Of a DNA stretch of 5,573 nucleotides, positions 1 to 5,417 are shown one piece after another. The DNA is from an uncultured Desulfobulbus sp. (lineage in GTDB: Bacteria; Desulfobacterota; Desulfobulbia; Desulfobulbales; Desulfobulbaceae), in the NCBI GenBank assembly GCA_946539945.1, contig CAMNHX010000125.1, forward strand, positions 1-5,573, read 5' to 3'. The first letter of the stretch is position 1. Each line of letters begins with the position of its first letter. Below the pieces are notes generated by a model that saw nothing but the letters and a program-made list of their open reading frames with translations, was not told where the DNA came from and searched no databases. Made by a program: the position numbers and the translations under genes.

Positions 1-58
1 TTTTGGAGAGGTTTGCATAGATTTGATTAAGTTTCAAGTAAACAGTTCAAGCCCTATG
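1..58 (+). repeat. Dispersed repeat copy A (window-edge, possibly truncated)
   Basis: This non-coding stretch closely matches copy B at 4123-4180. Over 54 aligned nt (5-58 against 4127-4180) I count 45 identities without gaps, including a 16-nt exact core, AAACAGTTCAAGCCCT, at 40-55. A diverged inverted copy (C) lies at 5328-5390. The element is AT-richer than the genes around it and contains an internal TTCAAG doublet (33-38 and 45-50). It begins at the window edge, so its left boundary is unknown. It lies beyond the end of the leftward lpt-rpoN operon. It could be a small non-autonomous element or the end of an insertion sequence; I do not recognise a named family. Confidence 0.7.
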
Positions 59-88
59 GCCCAAGAACCCGATAAACTTTGAAACCTA

Positions 89-123
89 CTGTCCGGGCGG
101 CTCTTCTGTTTCTGCCCGGACAG
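89..123 (-). terminator. Hairpin, probable terminator of lptA-lptB-rpoN operon
   Basis: CTGTCCGGGC (89-98) and GCCCGGACAG (114-123) form a perfect 10-bp GC-rich stem with a 15-nt loop. Read leftward, it begins 18 nt after the rpoN stop codon, where an intrinsic terminator would be expected. The tract after the stem on that strand (TAGGTTTCAAAGTTTA) is only modestly T-rich, so termination could be partial or Rho-assisted. On the plus strand the stem is followed by CCTTTTCC. Confidence 0.5.
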
Positions 124-141
124 CCTTTTCCAGACAGACCA

Positions 142-1617
142 TCAGGTGACAGCCTTTTCCCTCACCGTGACCGCACGGCGCTGCTGCACCGGCAGAATTT
201 TCATCAGTTCCCGGTACTTGGCCACAGTGCGCCGTGCCACTTCAATGTCTTCCTTGGCCAGCATTTCGGCAATACGGGTGTCGGAAAGCGGCTTGGCCGG
301 GTCTTCAGCGTTGATGATCTGGCGGATGCGGGTCTTGATGGCCTCTGCCCCCACGGTGCTGCCGTCAGAGTTGGTGACTGCCGAGTTGAAAAAGTAGCGC
401 AGGTCATAAATGCCCTGGGGAGTATGCACGTACTTGTTGGCTGTGACCCGGCTGATTGTGGATTCGTGCATACCAATGTCATCGGCCACCTCGCGCAGCA
501 CCAGGGGCTTCATGTAGAGCGGGCCTTTTTCAAAAAACTCCCGCTGGAACTTCAAAAGGCTTTCCACAACCCGGTACAGGGTGCGTTGCCGTTGCTCCAC
601 TGACTTGATGATCCACTGGGCATTACGCTTGTTTTCCTGCAAAAAGGCCCGGGACTGGGGCGGGCGCGCGTTCCGGTTGCCGAGCAGCTTCAGGTAGTCT
701 TCGGAGAGGCGCAGATGGGGCAGTCCTTCCTCGTTCAGCTGGATGACGAACTGCCCCTCAATCTTGAAAACGTACACGTCCGGTTCCACGTAACGGGTCT
801 GACCGTTGTCGTACTCGTTCCCCGGATAGGGATTCAGGGTGCGGATATGGTCCACCGCCTCATGCACCCTGGCCAGCGGCGCACCAAGCTCCTTGGCGAG
901 GCGGGCATAGTTGCGGCTTTCCAGAAGGGACATATACCGGTCCACAATGGCTGTTGCCAAAGCGTCTTCCCTGTCCTCGTGGTCGAGCTGCAAGAGCAGG
1001 CATTCCCGCAGGTCCCGGGCTCCTACACCTACCGGATCCAGACTCTGCACCAGGCGGAGCGCACCTGAAGCCTCCTCTTCGGTGCAGTCGCAGGCCGCAG
1101 CAATTTCGGACAGGGACAGCTCCAGATAGCCGTGCTGGTCCAGATTGCCGATAATGAATTGCGTCACTTTCCGGTCCTGCCCGTTCAGTTGCAGCAACAT
1201 CAGCTGCCAGTGCAGATGATCCGCCAAACCTGGACGGGCAGAGATGAAGTCAAACTGGGACGGCGCATCGGCAGGCGGCGTCTCGTGGGCAAAAGACAGA
1301 TCCGCGTCAAAGTTGTTGGCATAGTCGTTCCAGTTGACCTCGCCGATGCTGTCCGCCCCCTCACCCTCCACCTTGCGCGTGACCTCCTGATTGTCCGGCT
1401 CCTGCGCCTCTTCAGTGGCAGACAGTGCCTCAGGATTGCCACTCTCTTCCTGCACTGGCTGGACCTCTTCCAGCATGGGATTCTGCTCCATTTCGGCGTG
1501 TAGGGTATCTCTCAATTCAAGACGGCTTAACTGCAAAAGTCGGATGGCCTGCTTGAGCTGGGGAGTTATCATCAGCTTTTGGGTCAGCTTCAGATTCGGC
1601 TTGAGTTCCAGAGCCAT
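142..1617 (-). CDS. rpoN: RNA polymerase sigma-54 factor RpoN
   Basis: Alternative sigma factor that directs RNA polymerase to -24/-12 promoters and needs AAA+ enhancer-binding activators. Residue numbers here count from the GTG at 1626 (494 aa). Region I is a Gln/Leu-rich activator-interacting segment at about 4-54 (LKLTQKL, QAIRLLQLSRLEL, EQNPMLEE). An acidic linker follows at about 55-125. The core-binding domain includes the conserved LDPVGVGARDLRECL at 196-210. The helix-turn-helix is near 375-400, and the RpoN box ARRTVAKYRE that reads the -24 element is at 464-473. The length is normal and the gene looks intact. The family usually begins MALEL, so I place the start at ATG 1617, giving 491 aa. 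The upstream GTG at 1626 overlaps the lptB stop by 4 nt (GTGA) and is the alternative. No clear Shine-Dalgarno is seen for either, so translation is probably coupled to lptB. Identity is very secure; only the start is uncertain. Confidence 0.97.
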   Translation of the reverse strand: MALELKPNLKLTQKLMITPQLKQAIRLLQLSRLELRDTLHAEMEQNPMLEEVQPVQEESGNPEALSATEEAQEPDNQEVTRKVEGEGADSIGEVNWNDYANNFDADLSFAHETPPADAPSQFDFISARPGLADHLHWQLMLLQLNGQDRKVTQFIIGNLDQHGYLELSLSEIAAACDCTEEEASGALRLVQSLDPVGVGARDLRECLLLQLDHEDREDALATAIVDRYMSLLESRNYARLAKELGAPLARVHEAVDHIRTLNPYPGNEYDNGQTRYVEPDVYVFKIEGQFVIQLNEEGLPHLRLSEDYLKLLGNRNARPPQSRAFLQENKRNAQWIIKSVEQRQRTLYRVVESLLKFQREFFEKGPLYMKPLVLREVADDIGMHESTISRVTANKYVHTPQGIYDLRYFFNSAVTNSDGSTVGAEAIKTRIRQIINAEDPAKPLSDTRIAEMLAKEDIEVARRTVAKYRELMKILPVQQRRAVTVREKAVT

Positions 1618-1622
1618 GGCAT

Positions 1623-2360
1623 TCACATGTGGAAATTGTCGCCCAGGTACATTTTGCGGGCCACAGCGCTTTCCGTAATGTCCTGCGCCGCACCGCTGGT
1701 CAGTACCTGACCGTTGTTCATAATGTAGGCGAAGTCACAGACCTGAAGGGTTTCCCGCACGTTGTGGTCAGAGATGAGTACGCCCAGACCGCGCTCCTTG
1801 AGCTGGAAGATAATTTGCTGCAAGTCTGCCACGGAAAGCGGGTCAACGCCGGCAAAAGGCTCGTCCAACAGGATGAAGCGGGGGCGAGTGGCCAGTGCCC
1901 GGATGATCTCCACCCGCCGCCGCTCGCCCCCTGAAAGAGTGCTGCCCTTGTGGTGCGCCAGATGCTCAACCTTGAGTTCAGCCAGCAAGTCCCAGATGCG
2001 GTTGTTGATCTCGTTTTTGGGTAGCCCCAGCGGTTCAAGAATGATGCGGACATTTTCTTCCACCGTGAGCTTTTTGAAGACCGAAGAATCTTGAGCCAGA
2101 TAGGTGATGCCCAGATGTGCCCTTTTGTGAATGGGCAGATGGGTGATGTCCTGATTGTCCAGAAAGATGACGCCGCTGGTGGGCCGGATAAAGCCTGCGA
2201 TGGAATAGAAAGTTGTGGTCTTGCCCGCGCCGTTTGGTCCCAAGAGTCCCACTACAGCGGCGCTATGGACGCGCAGGCTGACTCCGTCCACCACCCGTCG
2301 ACGGTGGTACTCCTTGCAGAGGCTGCGGGTTTCCAGCACAGCGCCAGACAGGGCAGCCAT
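1623..2360 (-). CDS. lptB: LPS export ABC transporter ATP-binding protein LptB
   Basis: Cytoplasmic ATPase of the LptB2FGC complex, which extracts lipopolysaccharide from the inner membrane and drives it across the LptA bridge. The 245-aa length is close to E. coli LptB (241). All ABC motifs are present: Walker A GPNGAGKTT at 41-49, Q-loop Gln90 (YLAQD), signature LSGGERRR at 142-149, Walker B FILLDEP at 162-168 with catalytic Glu167, and the switch His199 (ISDHN). The C-terminus KMYLGDNFHM resembles the LptB-type YLGExF ending and helps separate it from branched-chain amino-acid LivG/LivF ATPases. The ATG at 2360 overlaps the lptA stop by 1 nt (TAATG) and has GGGAG 6 nt upstream. The gene lies between lptA and rpoN, the usual Lpt context. 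The membrane partners LptF and LptG are not in the window. Confidence 0.96.
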   Translation of the reverse strand: MAALSGAVLETRSLCKEYHRRRVVDGVSLRVHSAAVVGLLGPNGAGKTTTFYSIAGFIRPTSGVIFLDNQDITHLPIHKRAHLGITYLAQDSSVFKKLTVEENVRIILEPLGLPKNEINNRIWDLLAELKVEHLAHHKGSTLSGGERRRVEIIRALATRPRFILLDEPFAGVDPLSVADLQQIIFQLKERGLGVLISDHNVRETLQVCDFAYIMNNGQVLTSGAAQDITESAVARKMYLGDNFHM

Positions 2361-2896
2361 TACTTGCTCCCGTCAGGACGGATCACGACCCGGACCCGCC
2401 CCTGCTTGCCCGGAGCGCGCTCCACCACAGAACGCTTCTCGTTCATGTAATAGGTGATGGTCTGGCCGGAAACCATGTTGGGACCGTTCCAGGCCTTGGC
2501 GTCGCCGCTCAAGACTGCCTTGCGGGTTTTGGCGTAGTAGTCCAGGCGCTTGCCGGTTCCCAGCCAGTCGTCCTGCATGATCTGCACGTTGTTCTGGCAC
2601 ACGATGCGGTCAAGCTGGCCCACTGCCTTGTCGCTTCCCTTGGGCATATCGCTGTAATAGGCGGTCATGGAATCGGTGCGGATGGTCATGGCTCCCTGCT
2701 TGGCCACCACCTTGCCTGAAAAAATCACGGAATTCTGGTTTTCCTGCGAAACCATCCGGTCAGCTTCTATGTTGATCGGGGCCTGCTGTCCGCTGGCAGC
2801 GGCAAGCAGAGCCGGACTGGCAAGCCCCAGTGTGACGCAGAAAAGACCTGCCACAACAGGCGGGTGCGGGGATGCGAGAAGAGCAAAGAAACGCAT
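2360..2896 (-). CDS. lptA: LPS transport periplasmic protein LptA (OstA-like)
   Basis: Periplasmic beta-jellyroll protein that forms the bridge carrying LPS between the inner-membrane LptB2FGC complex and outer-membrane LptD/E. The 178-aa product begins with a signal-peptide-like segment: a short n-region with Arg2, a hydrophobic stretch at about 13-33, and probable cleavage after the Ala run near 33-36. The OstA/LptA domain follows, starting INIEADRM at 41-48 and continuing with the repeated strand pattern VIFSGKVVAKQG, LDYYAKTRKAVLSGDAKAW and TITYYMNEKRSVVE. The reading frame stays open upstream to an ATG at 3076. I chose 2896 because TGAGGT lies 5 nt upstream, the signal peptide starts there, and the longer version would overlap the start of argB and contain the predicted promoter. 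It is the first gene of the operon with lptB and rpoN. An LptC-like protein shares the fold, but the size and soluble mature domain favour LptA. Confidence 0.9.
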   Translation of the reverse strand: MRFFALLASPHPPVVAGLFCVTLGLASPALLAAASGQQAPINIEADRMVSQENQNSVIFSGKVVAKQGAMTIRTDSMTAYYSDMPKGSDKAVGQLDRIVCQNNVQIMQDDWLGTGKRLDYYAKTRKAVLSGDAKAWNGPNMVSGQTITYYMNEKRSVVERAPGKQGRVRVVIRPDGSK

Positions 2897-2901
2897 GAAA
2901 A

Positions 2902-2907
2902 CCTCAC
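2902..2907 (-). promoter_or_regulatory. Ribosome binding site deciding the lptA start
   Basis: TGAGGT on the minus strand lies 5 nt before the ATG at 2896. It is the best Shine-Dalgarno match near any in-frame start of lptA and argues against the longer reading frame that starts at 3076. Confidence 0.7.
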
Positions 2908-2964
2908 AGGTACAGAAAGACAGGGCAAGGGGAAGGATCAGGTTTAATTCTTGCAGCAGGAAAG

Positions 2965-2993
2965 ATTTTACTTTGCGGGGAAAAAAATGTAAA
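2965..2993 (-). promoter_or_regulatory. Sigma-70-like promoter for lptA-lptB-rpoN
   Basis: On the minus strand a -35 TTTACA (2993-2988) is separated by exactly 17 nt from a -10 TAAAAT (2970-2965). Each hexamer matches the consensus at 5 of 6 positions. The expected transcription start is near 2958, giving a leader of about 60 nt before lptA. The site lies in the 151-nt divergent gap shared with argB, for which I see no comparably good promoter. A 7-nt T run just after the -35 makes the spacer AT-rich. Confidence 0.6.
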
Positions 2994-3047
2994 GGGAAGA
3001 GGCTACGCTTACCGTGCTTATCCAACAACCTTTTCCCTTGAAACATC

Positions 3048-3932
3048 ATGCCTAGTGAAGGAATAGCCAAAGCCAAGGTCCTTGTGGAATCGCTGCCCTA
3101 TCTGCGGGAGTTCAGCGGTAAAACCCTGGTCATCAAGTACGGCGGTCACGCCATGGTTGATGACGCTCTGAAGCGGAATTTCGCGCTTGACGTCATCCTG
3201 ATGCAGTACATCGGCATCAACCCGGTGATTGTGCATGGCGGCGGTCCGCAGATCAACAGCTTTCTGGAAAAAATGCAGATCAAGCCCAGCTATGTGCAGG
3301 GTATGCGCGTCACGGACGGCGAGACCATGAACGTTGTGGAGATGGTTCTGGCTGGCAAGGTCAACAAGGAGATCGTGGCCTTGATCAACCACTGCGGCGG
3401 CAAGGCTGTAGGGCTTTCAGGCCGGGACGGTGACTTGGTGCAGGCCAGAAAAATGACCATGCACGCCCCTGCCGTGGAAAACCGACCCCCGGAACTGATC
3501 GATTTGGGTCAGGTGGGTGAAGTCACCCAGGTGAACGCCGGGGTTCTGCGCACCTTGCAGAAGGACGGCTTTATCCCGGTGATTGCGCCGGTGGGCGTGG
3601 GTGAGGACGGTCAGGCTTTCAACATCAACGCGGATCTGGTAGCAGGTGCGATTGCCGCTGAACTGAAGGCACTCAAGCTCATTCTGCTCACCGATGTGGA
3701 GGGCGTGAAAGACAGCCAGGGCGCTCTGATTCCGGTCATCCGCAAGGGGGATATTGATAGGCTGGTTGCCAGCGGGACGCTCAAGGGCGGCATGATTCCC
3801 AAGGTCCACTGTTGCAAGGCAGCGCTGGACGGCGGCGTGGGCAAGGCACACATCATTGACGGGCGGCAGGAACACGCCATTTTGCTGGAAATTTTCACCC
3901 ATGAAGGCATCGGCACGATGCTGGAGGAGTGA
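3048..3932 (+). CDS. argB: Acetylglutamate kinase ArgB
   Basis: Cytoplasmic enzyme of the amino-acid kinase family; it phosphorylates N-acetyl-L-glutamate with ATP, the second step of arginine biosynthesis. The 294-aa protein shows KYGG at 30-33, the glycine-rich HGGGPQI at 63-69, substrate-site GMRVTD at 85-90, LSGRDG near 123-128, NINAD at 192-196, TDVEGV at 215-220 and GGMIPKV at 247-253. It is longer than the arginine-insensitive E. coli enzyme (258 aa). It carries an N-terminal helix-like extension (about residues 5-25, ending [11 protein letters not shown]) and the C-terminal block [20 protein letters not shown], both typical of hexameric, arginine-inhibited forms, so feedback inhibition by arginine is inferred. 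The start is the ATG at 3048; no good Shine-Dalgarno lies just upstream (CCCTTGAAACATC). It diverges from lptA and has no other arg gene beside it here. Confidence 0.98.
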   Translation: MPSEGIAKAKVLVESLPYLREFSGKTLVIKYGGHAMVDDALKRNFALDVILMQYIGINPVIVHGGGPQINSFLEKMQIKPSYVQGMRVTDGETMNVVEMVLAGKVNKEIVALINHCGGKAVGLSGRDGDLVQARKMTMHAPAVENRPPELIDLGQVGEVTQVNAGVLRTLQKDGFIPVIAPVGVGEDGQAFNINADLVAGAIAAELKALKLILLTDVEGVKDSQGALIPVIRKGDIDRLVASGTLKGGMIPKVHCCKAALDGGVGKAHIIDGRQEHAILLEIFTHEGIGTMLEE

Positions 3933-4122
3933 GAAGCTGATTTCATCTTTACAGCACCATTGCCCCAAAGAGGGGAATTGTACGGTTGCGAACCAGACCC
4001 CTGTTCCCCCGGATCTCACGACCGCTCCACAGGCTGACACGGTGGAACTCTCCGCCAAAAACAGGATATTCCAAAGGGATCGTCACTGTCACGTCGAAGG
4101 GGTTTTTCCGAAAGCCTTATCA

Positions 4123-4180
4123 TTCTGGACAGGTTTGCAGGGATTTGCCCAAATTTCAAGCAAACAGTTCAAGCCCTGTG
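4123..4180 (+). repeat. Dispersed repeat copy B, upstream of ddh
   Basis: Same orientation as copy A, with 45 of 54 positions identical (4127-4180 against 5-58) and an exact 16-nt core AAACAGTTCAAGCCCT at 4162-4177. Similarity fades after the CCCTRTG end, so the right boundary is near 4180. The left boundary cannot be fixed because A begins at the window edge. B lies 106 nt before the ddh start, and the inverted copy C lies just after ddh. Confidence 0.72.
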
Positions 4181-4278
4181 TACCTCCTGATTTTCGGTTA
4201 TCAAACAGGTCTCTATCTTCTGCGGGTGTGCCTGTCCTGATGGGCAGTGCAGCAGCGCTTTTCAAACACTCAAAAAAC

Positions 4279-4282
4279 GAGG
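4279..4282 (+). promoter_or_regulatory. Ribosome binding site of ddh
   Basis: GAGG lies 4 nt before the ATG at 4287. It supports this start over the out-of-frame ATG at 4283. Confidence 0.55.
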
Positions 4283-4286
4283 ATGC

Positions 4287-5282
4287 ATGAACACAAAAAT
4301 CGGCATTATTGGATACGGTAATCTGGGGCGGGGTGTGGCTCTGGCTTTACGAGGAGCGGCAGACATGGACCTGGCTGCGGTTTTTACCCGGCGCGATCCC
4401 GCTCCACTTGCGGCACGGCTCAAGGCGGATACAGGTCTGGATGTGCCAGTTCTGGCGCTTGCAGAGGCGGAAAACTGGCGAGAGAGACTCGATGCAGTTA
4501 TCCTCTGCGGCGGTAGCGCCACGGATTTACCCGTGCAAACGCCTGAATTTGCGGCAAAGTTCAACGTGGTTGACAGCTTTGACACTCATGCCAGAATCCC
4601 GGAACATTTTCAGAATGTGGATGCAGCAGCCAAACAGGGTGGTCATCTGGCCCTGATCTCTGCGGGCTGGGATCCGGGTATGTTTTCCCTGAACCGGCTC
4701 TACGCCAATGCCATCTTGCCGGAAGGGCGTGATTACACCTTCTGGGGCCGGGGGGTGAGTCAGGGGCATTCGGATGCCATTCGCCGCCTCAAGGGCGTGA
4801 AGAATGCCAAGCAATATACCGTGCCAGTGGACAGCGCTCTGGAAGCGGTACGCAGTGGCACAAATCCTGAACTTTCCACCCGGGACAAGCACACGCGGGA
4901 ATGCTTTGTCGTTCTGGAAGAAGGCGCGGACGCAGCCCGTATTGAGCAGGAGATCAAGACCATGCCCAACTACTTTGCCGACTACAACACGACAGTCCAC
5001 TTTCTCGGTGAGGAGGAGTTTCTGCGCGATCATGGCGGCATGGCCCACGGCGGTATTGTCCTGCGTTCCGGTCTGACGGGCGGTGGACACAGGCATCTGA
5101 TTGAGTACAGTCTGCGACTGGATTCCAACCCGGAATTTACCGGTAGCGTTCTGGCGGCCTGCGCCCGGGCCGTGTGCCGGATGTTTGCGGCAGGAGAGCG
5201 CGGCTGCCGCACGGTATTTGACGTACCGCCCGCCTGTTTCAGTCCCCAAAGTGCGGAAGAACTGCGGGCCTCCCTGTTGTAA
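4287..5282 (+). CDS. ddh: meso-Diaminopimelate D-dehydrogenase (NADP-dependent)
   Basis: Reversibly converts L-2-amino-6-oxopimelate (tetrahydrodipicolinate), ammonia and NADPH to meso-diaminopimelate, a one-step shortcut to the peptidoglycan cross-linking residue and lysine precursor. The 331-aa protein opens with a Rossmann fold, IGIIGYGNLGRG, with glycines at 9, 11 and 14. FTRRDP at 33-38 follows, its arginines suited to the NADPH 2'-phosphate. Family blocks include SFDTH at 97-101, SAGWDPGMFSLNR at 125-137, WGRGVSQGHSDA at 153-164 and GGMAHGGIVLRSG at 250-262. The length is slightly above the C. glutamicum enzyme (about 320 aa) and no motif appears lost. The ATG at 4287 has GAGG 4 nt upstream. 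The gene stands alone between inverted repeat copies B and C and beside a transposase remnant. Ddh is patchily distributed in bacteria, so lateral gain is plausible. The function is secure by family; physiological direction and need are inferred. Confidence 0.93.
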   Translation: MNTKIGIIGYGNLGRGVALALRGAADMDLAAVFTRRDPAPLAARLKADTGLDVPVLALAEAENWRERLDAVILCGGSATDLPVQTPEFAAKFNVVDSFDTHARIPEHFQNVDAAAKQGGHLALISAGWDPGMFSLNRLYANAILPEGRDYTFWGRGVSQGHSDAIRRLKGVKNAKQYTVPVDSALEAVRSGTNPELSTRDKHTRECFVVLEEGADAARIEQEIKTMPNYFADYNTTVHFLGEEEFLRDHGGMAHGGIVLRSGLTGGGHRHLIEYSLRLDSNPEFTGSVLAACARAVCRMFAAGERGCRTVFDVPPACFSPQSAEELRASLL

Positions 5283-5290
5283 AAGGCGGT

Positions 5291-5328
5291 GGGCTGCGGT
5301 GTGGTTGCGGCCCGAGTTTCTTTGTTTG
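5291..5328 (+). terminator. Intrinsic terminator of ddh
   Basis: GGGCTGC (5291-5297) pairs with GCGGCCC (5307-5313) to form a 7-bp stem with one G-T wobble and a 9-nt loop. A T-rich tail, GAGTTTCTTTGTTTG, follows at 5314-5328. It starts 8 nt after the ddh stop, as expected for a Rho-independent terminator. Confidence 0.65.
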
Positions 5329-5390
5329 GGGTTTGAACAGTGTATTTGAAGTTTGAGCAAATCTCTCCATTTTGGAGAGATTTGTTCAAG
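5328..5390 (-). repeat. Dispersed repeat copy C (inverted, diverged)
   Basis: Read on the minus strand, 5368-5328 gives GGAGAGATTTG, then CTCAAACTTCAAATACAC, then TGTTCAAACCCC. This follows the order of copies A and B (GGAGAGGTTTG ... TTTCAAGTAAACAGTTCAAGCCC) with roughly 11 nt missing and several substitutions. The outer part (5352-5390) folds into a long hairpin. C lies between the ddh terminator and a tnpB remnant, suggesting that the repeat family derives from the ends of an insertion sequence. The homology is weaker than A to B. Confidence 0.5.
5352..5390. repeat. Long hairpin (18-bp inverted repeat, TTT loop)
   Basis: CAAATCTCTCCA (5358-5369) and TGGAGAGATTTG (5373-5384) pair perfectly over 12 bp around a 3-nt TTT loop. 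The stem extends outward six more pairs, two of them G-T wobbles, to 5352/5390. No T tract follows, so it is unlikely to be a terminator. It lies 27 nt before the ATG of a tnpB remnant, where a left-end subterminal hairpin of an IS200/IS605 element would be expected. That role is an inference. Confidence 0.7.
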
Positions 5391-5417
5391 AACAGGCACG
5401 GAGGAATCAGGATCTTG

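Larger units (their letters stand above)
3933..4286. other. 354-nt gap between argB and ddh
   Basis: No confident gene is seen. The gap contains repeat copy B (4123-4180). It also holds a plus-strand frame, open from the argB region through to a TGA at 4288-4290. In that frame an AGAGGGG motif (3969-3975) precedes a near-cognate ACG codon at 3982, and the frame ends in an ATGA overlap with ddh. No ATG, GTG or TTG in that frame is well placed, and the translation matches nothing I recognise. It may be a decayed gene or chance. I see no convincing argB terminator and no strong ddh promoter. Confidence 0.4.

Noticed and set aside
79..603. Plus-strand open frame of 174 codons at the left end
   Set aside because: It is antisense to the rpoN C-terminal region including the RpoN box, and no conserved protein features are visible.
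2897..3076. N-terminal 60-residue extension of lptA to the ATG at 3076
   Set aside because: It would overlap the argB start, place the promoter inside the coding region, and bury the signal peptide. The ATG at 2896 has a good ribosome binding site.
3957..3982. CCCC-AAAGA-GGGG hairpin as an argB terminator
   Set aside because: The stem is only 4 solid pairs and no T tract follows. The GGGG arm may instead be a Shine-Dalgarno-like motif.
3417..4058. Minus-strand open frame of 213 codons opposite argB
   Set aside because: It overlaps the intact argB sequence in antisense and has no recognisable domain or good ribosome binding site.
4190..4220. A ddh promoter with a -10 near TATCTT
   Set aside because: The hexamer 17 nt upstream (TTTTCG) matches the -35 consensus poorly, so I would not call it.
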